In this document: piece after piece, positions 23,218 through 34,535 of the stretch
Position numbering within the stretch: position 1 is the first letter of the stretch
Layout of the letters: the number at the start of each line of letters is the position of its first letter
NCBI GenBank assembly: GCA_029747015.1
Contig: JAKOGI010002156.1
Coordinates: forward strand, 62,001-126,000
DNA length: 64,000 bases
DNA from: Carnegiea gigantea
Lineage: Eukaryota; Streptophyta; Magnoliopsida; Caryophyllales; Cactaceae
Reading direction: 5' to 3'
Notes under the pieces: generated by a model
The model's database searches: none
Told to the model about the DNA's origin: nothing
Seen by the model: the letters and a program-made list of their open reading frames with translations, nothing else
Program-made: the position numbers and the translations under genes

Positions 23218-24840
23218 TTATGAATCGATAGCCTCTTGAAAAGAGGTAGGCTCTTCTATTTCTAAAGGAGTGCACAGGAATAGCTCCTCTTTGATTTGAA
23301 AATATCGTCGAGGTATTCTTCCATGCTCACTCCTCCGGAGCATAGGACCTGTGCTGGTTTGACCCTCTGAGGTATCCCTCCCCCTATCCCTAAGAGGTAT
23401 AGAATCCTCAGTTGAGAGAGAATCATTGTCATTACGTTGAACAAGTGGACTAATCTCGTGTTCATGTACTAGACAAGGAAGACGAACCTCATTCTCAGGT
23501 TGATTCTCTTGAGCAACCAACAACTCATCATCTCTTCCAAACAACGGAAGAGTACTATCCTCGGTGACACGGTGAGTGTCTAAATCCTCCCCCTTACCGA
23601 GGGATAGTCGATCATTTGGTGGTAACTCATGCAACATCGTGTCCTGTTTGATTTCACCAATGCTTGGAAACTCATCCTCAAGGTACTCAACATTACGTGA
23701 ATCCACTTCTGTCATACCACTATTAGGGTGTTCACCATACATAACATATCCCTTAGAATGTTCGGGATATCGAATGAACACCATTTTAGTGGCCTTTGGA
23801 CCAAATTTCCCATGTTTGTGAGTTAGGTTATGTACATAATCAGCCAAACCCCATAAGCGTAAATGTTCCAAGGTGGGCTTTCCACCATGCCATAACTCAT
23901 ACAGGGTAGCGGATATACTCTTACTACGTACACGGTTAAGGATGTAAGCTGCCGTAAGCAGCGCATCCCCTCAAAACCTAATTGGGAGGTTGGTGTGTGC
24001 CATTATTAACCTGACCATGTCAAGCAATGTTCGATTCCTACGCTCTGCCGCACCGTTTTATTGTGGAGGGCCAAGAATCGTGAGTTGTCTTCGTATACCC
24101 TTTTCCTCACAAAATTCTTTGAATATATGTGAGAGGTATTCACGACCACGATCAGTTCGAAGAGTCTTAACTCTACGATCTAATTGGGTCTCAACCTGAG
24201 CTACAATACTTTTGAACACATCAAGTGCTTCATAGCGATGTGATAATAGGTACACATACCCATATCTTGAATAATCATATATGAAGGTGAGGAAATAGAA
24301 GGCCCCATAACGTGCTTTCACATTCATGAGTCCACAAATATCAGAGTGGATAAGCTCTAAGGGGCTTGACGCCCTTGAAGCCTTACCAAAAGGCTTCGCG
24401 ATTGCCTTACCAGCTAGAGACGACTCACATCTAGGTAACTTAACCTTAGTGAGTGGGTCTAAATGGCCTTCTTTAGCTAGTCTACTTATCCTATCTTGCC
24501 CAATATAACCAAGCCTAACATGCCATTTAATAGATTCAGAATCAGAATCAAAACTAGAGATAAAAGCAGAAGGAGAATTATTATAATAATTATCCAAATC
24601 TAATACAAGGAAATCGTTCTTTAAAGTTACATGGCCAAACACATTGCCACCATACATAATGTTCAAACCATTTGGACAAGAACTAAAATCAAAACCTGAT
24701 TTCATTAAAGAAACTAAAGACAAAAGACAAACTCACACCCCACGTGTGTAGAGGGCATAAAAAAGGAGCAGCTTATTTCCTCCTTGCAAGATGAGCTGGC
24801 ACGTTCCAACACCTAGAACGTCTTCTTCACTACCGTTATC
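23218..24840 (-). pseudogene. Cop3 integrase with C-terminal linker
   Basis: Gag-pre-integrase and integrase core. The zinc domain reads WHVRLGYIG...LPRCESSLAGK. The second zinc histidine is Y and the second cysteine is S, so the HHCC site is lost. The core keeps ELIHSDICG, TLRTDRGREYLS and NGAAERRNRTL (the D, D and E positions), with a stop replacing Q before NGAAE at about 24058. A second stop replaces W before GDALLTAAYILNR. The linker ends with LRRSEHGRIPRRY. The enzyme would insert the DNA copy into the genome. Confidence 0.93.
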
Positions 24841-25891
24841 CAGCACGACAGTTTGTGAATCCACCGGGGTATTGGTGAAAATCCACAAACCCAGCTCTCT
24901 CCCGAACTATGTAATTACTTGCTCCCGTATCTACAATCCAATTAGGAAGACAATTAGCAATTAATGCATGGAAGCATACATATAACTCAGGAGAACAAGT
25001 GGAAGAAAGTACCTTCTTCAGCTCAGGACAATCCCGAGCATAGTGACCTTTCTTTCCATAATTATAGCACTTCACACGTGCTATATTGATGCCTCCATTG
25101 CCTTTGGTCTTCTGTTTCTTGGCAATCCCAGCCTTCGACCTACCATTCTGAGGGGAGCGATAACCCTTCTTGGCCTGTCGGCCTCGGTTATTCTTGTTGC
25201 CTTTGGGCCTATTTCCCTTGGCAACAAAAGCCACATTGGAAGTGCCTAATATTTTCAGGCGTTCTTCTTCCATTTCAATGTGGCTTTGAACCTCAGCAAA
25301 TGTCTTGATATGTTCAGAATGTCTCAAGACAGTTTTGACATGATTTCAATGCTGAGATTCCACAGGGAGAGCCCGAATCACATTCACGACTTGCTCCTCC
25401 TCAGAAATTTCCTTACCAGCAGCCTTGAGATCACGAATTATACCACTCAGAATTCGTAAATGCTCAGTCATGGTACGACTGGAGTCCATTTGGTATTGTA
25501 TCCATTTGAGTTGTAAGGTATGAAGCTTTGTCTCGGATGTTTGACCAAAACGGATTTTGAATTGGTCCCACATGTCCTTAGCCGTGGGACACAACTCAAA
25601 TTCTCCAATAAGATCATCATGCATGAAATACAACATAGTAAATTGTGCCCTTCGATCTTTATTGGACTAGTCTTGGCAGGCTTGTAAGCTCTCTTGATAC
25701 TGCACAAAAGAAGTATCAATGGGCTTGCCATCTTTATCCGTGTCAGATAGTGGAAACTTGGCTACTATCAAGTGTTCCAACAGGTCCCTCTCATTTAGAA
25801 GATACTGAATCTTCCATTTCCAAATGTCATAGTTCCCATCCAACTTCTGACTTATGAAAAGCTCATTGATTATTACGCTGTTAGCTGCCAT
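24836..25891 (-). pseudogene. Cop3 gag and protease
   Basis: Gag begins MAANSVIINELFISQKLDG and contains NYDIWKWKIQYLL, the copia gag signature with W at the usual place. It continues to TMTEHLRILSGIIRDL and a basic GNKNNRGRQ stretch. The knuckle reads CYNYGKKGHYARDC, where the second cysteine of CX2CX4HX4C is replaced by tyrosine. The protease follows with WIVDTGASNYIV, catalytic D kept. Stops break the frame at about 25666 and 25345. Gag would form the particle that packages the RNA. Confidence 0.92.
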
Positions 25892-27743
25892 ATCTACAAG
25901 TTCATAAAAGATGGACATAAGGCACATGTTTTCTCAAGTAATTAAATTATTAAAGTTTTATCGTTCATGTCATATGATCGAAAATTTCGCTAAGCTCATA
26001 ATCATCTCATATAATCATGAACTAGAAAATTTAAATAACTTAATTACAATAATATTTCCATAAACATATTCATATGGACCACAATATGTTAAACAAATTA
26101 ACATTTAGACAAATATCACACAGATATTTTATTGTAATATATGTAAAACTAATTTACATTGTGATTATTTCTACGACACATATTTATGTATATGAAACTA
26201 ACTCATATAATTTTAATGGTAATATATTTAACATAATAACATGTAAAACAAATTTATGTGTTATTAATATGTGATAATAGGCATTTGAACATTAAACATA
26301 TTAATGTCATAACAATATGTTCATGCATTCAAAAATCAAAATTAATATAAATTTCTAACTAATTTTAAGAATGCATCAAATTGGAACTTATTAATACCCA
26401 AAACATATAATATCATCAAAAAACCACAAAAAAAAAATGGCCTTAAAACTGAGGCCCCTAAAAAAATGACCCTTATATGACCAAAAATCCTCCCCCCATT
26501 TTATTCGGCTGCTTCCTTTCTAGAGCCTTCATGTTTCTTCTACTCCTTTCTCTCTCACCAAAAAAAGCATTCTCTCTCTTTCTGACCATGAAATGCTCTC
26601 TTTCTCTCTCTCTTCTTCTCCTCTCAATCTCGACCTGGGTCCACCGAGATGCCATAGCCCACTTCTTCTCATTCTTCTTCTCAACCGATGTTCCTAGGTT
26701 TCGGTCTCTCACCGATACCTTGTGTCATAGTTTCTCTGTCTCGGGTCTCAACCCAGAACCGAGTCTATCGCCCCTTTAACCGCCACTTTTCGGTACTTTG
26801 GCAGCCATGGTTGCTTTCGACCATCGTAAAACAACACCAAATGATGAATCCGCCATCTTTCGCCACACTAAGTTGCCCCAAGGGCTTGATCTACCAGCCT
26901 CCAGTGAAAAATTCCACCACCACCGTGTAGACCGACCAACAACGAGTTGTCTGGTACTGATCGCATGCCCAACGCGGCACCTAGGTGGCGACACATGTGT
27001 CATACGCGCCGCCGTGCTGGGCTGTTTTGGTGTTGTTTTTGAATGAAGGGTGTAGATCGGCGAGTTTCCAAGCGAACCGGAGGAAGAAAATAACCAACCT
27101 CACTTTCGTCGGTGGCGCGAGTCTCACACACGCCACCCCCCGGTGCGGATATGATGGGTAATCTCTTTCCATCTTTTCCCTTTTTTTTTTGATTTGAGAC
27201 GATGAGGTATGGGGCCGTGAAGGGATGAGGTTGGGTTTTACTTTCTGATTTTGAGAGATGAGGTTTGGGGTCATGGGTCTGGGTAGGGGGCATTGCTAAA
27301 TTGATCTTTAAAAAAAAGAGGTATCGTGCTTTGTAACATAGAATCCTAATGCAAATGCATAGCAACAGGCTAGCATGAGTTCGAGCATCTTATAAGTAAA
27401 TCACGCAGATCTTAATAATGCTTATAACATAAATCTGAGTATGTACATGTTTTTGAACATATCGGTTCTCTTAGAAAAAGATGCACTTGCATTTTGGCAG
27501 ATTCAAATTGAGCAGTATTTCAATTCATCATTCTGATTAGCATTCTGTTTATTTATGTGGTATTCCAAATCTGAAGTACATAAATACTTGATAAAAGAGC
27601 ATAAATTATGAATTAACCACAATTGGATAGAATAATAGCCATTTGTCTCATATTCAAATTCATATTCTCAATGTGAACAAGAATACTTAATCAGAAATAT
27701 AATGGGCGGGGCTAGAATCAATCAGAGCTAGCTCTGATACAAC
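25892..27743 (-). other. Cop3 5' leader with a GC-rich island
   Basis: About 1.85 kb between primer site and gag. The part at 25930-26440 is very AT-rich. The part at about 26470-27300 is markedly GC-rich, with TCTC runs (26560-26625), and has chance open frames of 75-121 codons on both strands. Its composition differs enough that it may be a foreign insert or a captured host segment. I recognise no family in its frames. Confidence 0.55.
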
Positions 27744-28134
27744 TATTAGAAAATAAGGACTTACCTTGATGCAAAATGAGATTGATTTGATCCTTGTTCT
27801 GCTTGATATCCACCCACGTTCAAGACTCAAAAGTGGCCACTAGAGTCACTGGATGTGTCACGCTACCAAAACCCAAACCCACTTAGATGGCTAGGCTGAG
27901 TGAGGAATGAAACAAAGAGATTATTTGAGAGCTAATAGCTTTTCTGATGTGTTACTGCTTGGATGATTCAACCCATGAATCACCCACCCTTTTATAGTGG
28001 CACATAGCCACGAAATGTAATCTTGCAAATCAATGTGTCATCAAGGCTAATTAATGCATAATCAAACCTTTGTTGTAATAGCCAAATCAACTCATGATTA
28101 TGGCCATTAAGTTTGTGACCGTTAGCAGTCAACA
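27744..28134 (-). repeat. Cop3 5' LTR
   Basis: 391 bp partner of 20299-20689. The terminal G of the TG/CA end is changed (TATTAG instead of TGTTAG on the plus strand). CCTAA follows. Confidence 0.95.
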
Positions 28135-28148
28135 CCTAATACTCCCTC

Positions 28149-28760
28149 TTAAATTGGAGCATGCAGATTAACCATGCCCAACTTGCTCTTAAGGTATTGG
28201 AACTGCCTCTTTCCAAGGGCTTTTGTGACAATATCAGCTGGCTCTGCTTGGAAGTGACATGTATGAGTACGAGTAAGCCTGCCACAAGCTTTTCCTGAAT
28301 AAAGTGGAGACCAAGTTCTATATGCTTGGTTATTTCATGGAAGACTGGATTCTATGCAATATGTAACACTACTTGACTATCACAATAAAGTTTCATAGGT
28401 TGTTGATGAAAAACTCCCAACGATGCTAAGAAACTTTATAGCCACAAGCTCACAAGTTGCAATAGCCATAGATCTGTGTTCTGCCTCTATTGAAGATCTG
28501 AAAATTGTGTCTTGCTTTTTGGTCTTCCAAGATATAGGAGATTCTCCAAGAGTGATGAAATACCCAGTCAATGACCTCCTAGAAAGGGGGCAGGATCCCA
28601 GTTGGAGTCACAAAATCTATAAAGTTGAAGATTGCTCTTGGCACAAAGCAAGATACCTTCTCCTGCACTACCTTTCAAGTAGTGCAGGACTCGACGTGCG
28701 GCTTCCATATGCTCTTCCTAAGGAGATTACATGAATTGAGAGAGAATATGCACCACATAG
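28149..28760 (-). pseudogene. Cop4 RNase H domain
   Basis: Minus-strand pieces in shifting frames: EAARRVLRYLKGS, an [10 protein letters not shown] block (the 'Y.DSDWA' motif), [18 protein letters not shown] and a final SKLGMVNLHAPI before the stop at 28149-28151. The YCDSQ/ALHIA-like segment and the ending close to the polypurine tract are typical of copia. It is heavily shifted, with at least three frame changes. Confidence 0.82.
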
Positions 28761-29850
28761 GTTAGTTCTGGTCTTGTGATAGTGAGATAGATAAGTCTCC
28801 CAACAAGTCTATAATATCTTGCAGCATCTTTCAACACTGTTCCTGTGGCTAAAGCAAGCTTGTGATTTTTTTCAATAGGAAACTCAGTAGGCTTAGCCCC
28901 CAATAGTCCACACTCGTTAATGATGTCTAAGGCATACTTGCGCTGACAAAGAAACAAACCTTCTAGTCCCATGCTACTTTAATCCTAAGAAAATACTTGA
29001 GGGGTCCAAGATCCTTAATGGTAAAGCAATCATTAAGATAGGCTGTGGACGTCTTAGAGGCCTGAGAGTCATTGCTAGCAAGTACAATATCACCCACATA
29101 GACTAAAACGGCTATAAATACATCTGCCTTACGGTATGTAAACAATGAATAACCTGCATAAGAATGAATAAAGCCATTTTCACATAATTAGGAGGAGTGT
29201 TTGATAAACCATTGCCATGGGGCCTGGCGGAGTCCATACAAGGACTTCTGCAGGCGGCATACTTTTTTGGGATCGGCATAGAAGAAACCAGGAGACATCT
29301 TCATAAAAACTTGTTCTGAAAATCTCCATGCTGGAATGCATTATTGACATCCATCTGATAAAGTTCCTATCCTTTTCTACTACAACTGACAAAAAAAAAA
29401 AATCTCACGCTTGTCATTTTGGCTATTAGGACGAAAGTTTCATTAAAATCGAATTCTTCAACCTGATGGTCTCCCTGAGTCACCAGACGGGCTTTATATC
29501 GCTGAATACTGCCATCTGAATTATACTTGACTCAATAGACCCATTTGGAACTGATGGATTTCTTGCCAGGTGGTAAGTCTTGAACTATCCAAGTTTGGTT
29601 GGCTTCTAAAGCTCGAATTTCTTCTACCACAGCTTGCTCCATAGAGGGTTTTTAACTGCTTCTTGAAATGACCTAGGCTCAACCACTTTGTCAAGGCAGC
29701 TATAAAATTTTTGTGAGAGGTAGAAAAATTATGGAATGTAACATAATTTGTGATAGGATACCACATACCTAAGGAAACCTTTTGAGGTGAATGAGTACTT
29801 AAGGAGGCGTCCTTGCATTGTAGCACAAATAATCATTCAAAGAGGCTGGA
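28727..29850 (-). pseudogene. Cop4 reverse transcriptase with altered catalytic box
   Basis: Recognisable blocks from N to C: YPITNYVT, an ALEANQTWIVQDLPPGKK stretch, a KWVYK-like stretch, MDVNNAF, the catalytic box VLVYVGDIVLASND, FTIKDLGPLKYFL, KYALDIINECGLLGAKP and ELTYVVHILSQF. The box (29089-29100) reads YVGD instead of YVDD, so the first catalytic aspartate is glycine and the polymerase would be inactive even without its frameshifts. A run of about 13 A at 29389-29401 interrupts the frame just after the fingers region. Confidence 0.9.
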
Positions 29851-30778
29851 CGCTTGCTGAATCACTCGCTTCTGCGTGCTCGGCCGGGAATTCGAACTGG
29901 GCCTGATTTGTTCCCTTGGGCTGAAGCTCAGAACTTGGTTCTATCTCAGCATATGCTGGATTTTATCCAGCAGCTTCTACGTGGGGTTCTGCAGCGTCTG
30001 AGCCAGACCCAATGGTTTCAACAGGTGGCCTAAAACTCCTCCTGTCTGCTTGTGATCCTAGGCCTGGAGTGACATTTGACAATTGGGCCTGGATTTCCTC
30101 AAGGCCTTCTGTAGCTTCGACTTCATCAGCAAAAATTTTGGAGTCAAATTTCTTGATTTCCTAACCAAAAGCCTCAATGGAGGAATTTTCCTTTTCAAAA
30201 GAAAAAATGTGTTCGTGAAAAACAATATCCCGATTGACAAAGAATTCTTGGGTGTCTAGATCATAAACCCTCCATCCTTTTTGACCAAAAGGTAACCAAC
30301 AAATAAGCATCTTCTACTTCTAGTTGTAAACTTATCCTTAGTCTTCAATCTATTTTGTGCAAAACATAATATGTCAAACAACTGTTAAGTGATCATAAGA
30401 AGTGAGCTTACCATAAAGCATCTCATATGGGGGTTTTCCCTTTCAACAATTTGCTTAGTGTTCCATTGATCAGATGAGTTGCTACAAGTACACAATCCCC
30501 CCAAAACTTGATCGATAGATGGGCTTGAAAAGGAGAGCACGGGCAACATTTAAGACATCTCTGTGTTTGCACTTCACTCTTCCATTTTGTTGAGTTTATC
30601 TACACAAGAACTTTGACGCTCAATCCCATGTTCTCAATAAAAATTTTGCATTAGCCCCAAGGTGAACTCAAATCCATTATCACTTCTCATCACTTTAACA
30701 TTCTTTGAAAATTGAGTTTTCACCTTTGCAATGGAAGCCTTTAATAGATTACTTGTTTCATCTCTTTTATGCATTAGT
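29850..30778 (-). pseudogene. Cop4 integrase C-terminal part and linker
   Basis: From the inner end: MHKRDETSNLLKASIAKVKTQF and VMRSDNGFEF (the SDNG..F motif with the second catalytic D), ENMG, then HLINGTLSKLLKGKPPYEML and the linker with proline-rich segments toward 29850. This is the copia integrase core downstream of the insertion at about 30779. The first catalytic aspartate and the HHCC domain lie on the other side, at 32421-33049. Confidence 0.88.
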
Positions 30779-32420
30779 GTTTGCACCAAAAATATAATAT
30801 TTTTACAATTCCTTTATACCCAATTTGTGCTCAAAATAATTATTAGTTTTAGATTTTTATATAATTTTTAGGTGATGAAAAATAAGAGAAATGGATAAAA
30901 CAAGATGAAAATGTTGAATTGAGAAGTTCGGACTTGGCTTCCACTTGACTTGGCCCATGATGAGTAAAAGACGACTCTTCCTATAAGCCCAAATGAATAC
31001 CAAGCATATAAAAATAAAGGGAAATAAAAAAAATACAGCCCCCACGCACCTCGCACATGATTCCCAAACACCCCATTCTCTCTGTCCTCTTGCTCCTAAC
31101 TCAACGGAGAGAAGCCCGATATCCCCCCCCCCCCTCCATTTTTCTTATCTTAGTTCTCATCTCTCCCTCTCTCACTCCAACTAGAACACACACCATCCAC
31201 CATCACCTACCACTAGCACACCACCATGAGCGTCCCACGTACTGTCAGCTCACCACTATCGTCATCCCTATCTTCACCGTTCACATTAGGGGTGCAATCA
31301 AGGTCCAAGATCGACGATGGGTTCGAGTATAATGGAGATACAGCGGCGCAATTGAATGAGAAGCTAGGTAATGCACGTTCTATTTAGGATTTTAGTTAGT
31401 TTTAATTCCAATTTTTAGATAGTTTCTAGGGTTTAATTTAAGTTTCATTTTATGGTTTGATTTTTAGTTTTCTCAGTTTCAATTTCGATTTTAGATCTGA
31501 GGTTCAGCTTATAAATTCATGTAATTAGGATTGATTTTGTTAATTCGGAGTTGACATTCATGATCTTCAATTGGCGATTGCAACACTTTTGGGTTCGAAT
31601 TTGATTAATTTCAACTTCCTCCTCCCCTGTGTCTCTTCTTCGTTTGATTTGTTTTCTGTTCTCTTCGATTCTGTTCGTTCGACTACGGTTTCTAGATTGT
31701 GGTTGTTGTGGATGTTAATGTGGATTTTGTTGGCGTGGACTGGTATGGCTAACCTCCTTTCCCCTGTTCTGTCTTCTCTGTTTGTTCTGCTTATTCTGCT
31801 TGTTGGGTAGTGGTTTTATGGTTGTGCTTGTTGTGCTTGTTCTAAGCTGTTTGTTTTACGTTTTAGTTTAGCAAATGTCAGCTTAGGATTCATCGAGGGT
31901 GAGCTTGGATTCATCATGAAATTAGGTTGGATTATACTAATTTGGGTTGCTTTTATGTAAGTCTATTTCTCTGACTTTCTAATTCTCATTTATTTTTGAT
32001 TTTGCTCATGGCGTAGGCTTGTTATATTCCTATTGCTTCATTTGCTACTTCATCTTCCCTAACCTTACAGCTTGCTTGGTTAATTAGTTTTATTTTAGTT
32101 TCATTTCTTTTATAATGTGGTTAATTATACTTGGGTTTGCCATTTTATCTAATTTGAGGTTATTTGATCCAAAAAAAAAAGATCATGTAAATAGTTAGTG
32201 GTGATTCAGATTTAGTTCTACTCAATAGCTTTACTTGGTTATTTTTAGTTAGTTAGAATGACAAAAGGTTCATTCCATAATTATTGAACTTAATTTCATC
32301 CTCGTTCCTAGGGAAACGACCCTCAAGTACTATGACGAAAGTCGTACGCTTGTAGCATTTTCACGCTCAAAATTATCGTACAATTAGGTAAACCCAAGTC
32401 TGCCTGACTTGCATCATCAA
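30779..32420 (+). mobile_element. Probable solo LTR inserted in Cop4 integrase
   Basis: About 1.64 kb of unrelated sequence splits the Cop4 integrase (pieces end near 30779 and resume near 32421). It begins tgtttgcacc and ends cttgcatca, which fits TG...CA ends. It has an AT-rich start, a C-rich stretch (31030-31260), a G/A-T-rich middle and a 'gggaaacgaccctcaagtac' block at 32311-32330 of a kind often seen near the end of plant LTRs. No gag/pol is present. No clear 5-bp duplication was found, so a non-LTR origin is possible. Chance frames (30857-31332, 31571-31810) are not genes. Confidence 0.45.
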
Positions 32421-33049
32421 ACATTGTTAGAAAATAGTGAGCACCACAAAAAAATAATTCTTTCTAAGGCCCCCATATATCACGGTAAATAAAATGAAGC
32501 ACCTCACTTGGCTTTATTGTGACCAACATGAAATTAACTACGAGTTTGGTTTGCATGATGACAAATCTCACACACTTTATTCTCGTCTTTGTCAAAAACA
32601 ACTCCTAAGCTATTTGGAAGAAGTGATAAAATTTCTTTCGATGGATGCCCTAACCGCCTATGCCACAAATTAGATGAATTGACTGCGTGACCCATCTTTG
32701 AAGAAGCTACGTGGTTTACCTCCCATGACCTGTCTTTGAAGTAGTAAGTTCCTCCTTGGTGCTCACCTACACCAATCGGAATTCTCAACATATGGCCCTG
32801 TAATACACAAAAATCATCAAAGAATGTCACCATGCAATTTAGCTCTTTACATAATCTAGCAATAGACACAAGATTACACTTCAATGACAGAACAAATAAA
32901 ACATAGTCCAATTTTATCTTTTGCCCAAGAGACACTGACCCTTGCTTGTTTGCCAATGCATAGGTGCCATTTGGTAGCCCGATTGTTATGGGTTGAACTC
33001 CTTGTGTCTCTTGGAACAAGGTTAAATCACTTGTATAGAGCATGAGGCT
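32421..33049 (-). pseudogene. Cop4 protease end, gag-pre-integrase and integrase N-terminus
   Basis: The 32534-33061 minus-strand frame reads YALANKQGSVSLG, LDYVLFVLSLKCNLVSIARL, then LWHRRLGHPSKEIL and CEICHHANQTRS, an intact HHCC zinc domain of integrase. Beyond the stop, in another frame, VIYGGL may be the place of the usual 'H.D.WG' segment. It is cut off from the rest by the insertion at 30779-32420. The N-terminal end is cut by a hAT MITE at 33050. Confidence 0.9.
33042..33049. other. hAT target-site duplication (left), ATGAGGCT
   Basis: Eight bases identical to 33390-33397, flanking the MITE at 33050-33389. Confidence 0.92.
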
Positions 33050-33389
33050 TAGACCTGACAAAACGGACCTGAGACTACATACCCAAAACCCGAACCGAAC
33101 GACCTAGACCCATACCCGACCCGACGCCCGAAATACGCTCATCCAAAAGTGGATCCGAAACCCGAATTGACCGAAATCGAACCATACCCGACCCGAAATT
33201 TTCTGCAAAGTTACTTGTTTTGGCATGACGAGCGTATTTGACCAAAAATTGATTGATCCGAAATCGACCCGAGCGGAACCATACCCGACTTAAACCGAAA
33301 CAACCCAAAATGTCACTTAACCCGAACATGATCTGACCCGAACTTGACTCAACCCGTACCCAAACCGAATGACCTATTTGCCAGGTCTA
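33050..33389. mobile_element. hAT-type MITE made of degenerate CCCGAA repeats
   Basis: 340 bp with inverted ends TAGACCTGACAAA / TAGACCTGGCAAA and a perfect 8-bp duplication ATGAGGCT on both sides (33042-33049, 33390-33397). An 8-bp duplication with a TAG..TGGCAAA end is diagnostic of hAT elements. The interior consists largely of imperfect (a)cccga(a/c)cc(c)gaa units, giving chance open frames but no transposase. It inserted between the protease and gag regions of Cop4. Confidence 0.93.
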
Positions 33390-33397
33390 ATGAGGCT

Positions 33398-33962
33398 TAG
33401 CTATTGAACATCCAAGAATTTTCACCTGATAGCTTCTCACATCCGGCCTTAGGCGTATCAATGAGTTTAAGGAGCCGTTGCACCTACTCACTTGTTAAAC
33501 CCAGAATTGCAATAGGGTTGGAGTCAATTTGTCTATGCGCTGCTTGGGCCTGTCCTACCGTGGCTTCAAACTGGGCTTAGGTAGCATTAAGCGCCTCACG
33601 CCGAAGTCCCTTGCCGCGGTTGTTTTGGTCTCGTCCGCCTCTGTTTGTACGACTTCCTTGTCTTCCACGTCCGCGACCTTGACTTCCCCAATTTTGCAGG
33701 TATCCTACTATCTCATAACAATTGGTTTCTTCGTGCCCGTAGCGCCCACAATGCTTACGTGTGGGTCTTTTGCGAGCCGTGGGTTGTTCTTTTGCCGCAA
33801 AAGCTGCCATATTGTCGGTTCGATGATCTCTTTCTAGCATAACCTTCTTGTGACTCTCCTCTTGTTGAATCATGTTGAAAATTGTGTCTAGAGAGGGTAG
33901 CGGGTCTAAGGGTAGAATTTGCTACGAATTGTTGAAAAATTGTCATCATTGAGACCGATTAA
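33398..33962 (-). pseudogene. Cop4 gag C-terminus with zinc knuckle
   Basis: The minus-strand frame at 33577-33873 begins MIQQEESHKKVML and includes a histidine/cysteine knuckle, HCGRYGHEETNCYEIVGY, and a glycine/arginine-rich tail (GRGRGRQGSRTNRGGRDQ). This is the typical end of copia gag, the RNA-binding zinc knuckle plus basic stretch. The first cysteine of the knuckle is K-H-C shifted (KHC in place of CxxC), so zinc binding may be impaired. Gag is interrupted N-terminally by the second MITE. Confidence 0.88.
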
Positions 33963-34535
33963 TAGGGGTGGCAATGGATCGGGTTTGGGTTGGGTGAACC
34001 ATCATCCGCATCCATCACCTGCTTTAATCCGCTTCATCCAATCCACCCATCATCCGTAAAAATCTAATCCAATCCATCCATCCACCATCCACGGGTGAAA
34101 ATGGGTGGATCGGATTGTAAACGGGTGATGAAAGTTTATATGTAATATGTTAGTAAATTTATATAAAAAAGTAAGTTTTGCCTTTTTAAAAGGTTAAAAT
34201 AGATATTTTAGGTATAAAGAACAAACAAATATCATATTCATCACATTAGTTTTGACGAAATCATAAATTAACAATATAATCATCTAAAAAATGAGTAAAA
34301 TTTAAAGGCCAAAAATAAAAAGTAAATTAATTGCAAATAGGAGATAAACAAGTGGATGACTAAGAGGGTGATGGATCGGGTGACGGATCGGATGGGGCAT
34401 CACCCGGATCTAAGCCAATCCATCAAACCATCATCCATCATCCACCCAGCATCCATATATTTTATATTTTCACCCGCTTTTTTCGGATCAAGTGGAATGG
34501 ATATCCATCGGATGTGGGCGAAATTGTCACCCCTA
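33963..34535. mobile_element. Second hAT-type MITE
   Basis: 573 bp with ends TAGGGGTGGCAATGG and (reverse complement) TAGGGGTGACAATTT. Flanks are CCGATTAA (33955-33962) and CCCATTAA (34536-34543), a 7/8 match for the hAT 8-bp duplication. The subterminal parts hold imperfect, opposed copies of 'catccatc..atccacc' / 'gggtgatggatcgg' motifs. No transposase is encoded. It inserted in Cop4 gag, about 570 bp from the first MITE. Confidence 0.92.

Larger units (their letters stand above)
21688..25891 (-). pseudogene. Cop3 gag-pol polyprotein (decayed)
   Basis: A minus-strand frame of about 1,400 codons, interrupted by roughly ten stops or small shifts. It starts at the ATG at 25891 (MAANSVI) and ends at the TAG at 21688-21690 after SLGLCRT. 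Domain order is gag, CCHC knuckle, protease, integrase, reverse transcriptase, RNase H, the order that defines Ty1/copia. It would provide all functions for reverse transcription and integration of the element. Most stops look like single transitions (CAA to TAA, TGG to TGA). The parts are listed separately below. Confidence 0.93.
20299..28134 (-). mobile_element. Cop3: Ty1/copia retrotransposon, full length
   Basis: A 7.84 kb element on the minus strand with two LTRs of 391 bp each (20299-20689, 27744-28134). Perfect 5-bp duplications CCTAA flank it (20294-20298, 28135-28139). The primer-binding site GTATCAGAGC follows the 5' LTR (about 27730-27741). The purine tract GAGGGGGAGC precedes the 3' LTR (about 20690-20699). 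By eye the two LTRs differ at about 29 positions (~7%). The polyprotein region (21688-25891) is nearly continuous but has stops and lost residues, so it is full length yet no longer functional. Confidence 0.95.

Noticed and set aside
26477..27365. Several 75-121 codon frames on both strands
   Set aside because: Overlapping frames in all phases are expected in a GC-rich island. None shows a known motif and no splice or promoter context supports a gene.
30857..31332. Hydrophobic frames that look like membrane proteins (minus) and proline/histidine-rich frames (plus)
   Set aside because: They are opposite strands of the same pyrimidine-rich LTR-like stretch. Composition alone explains them.
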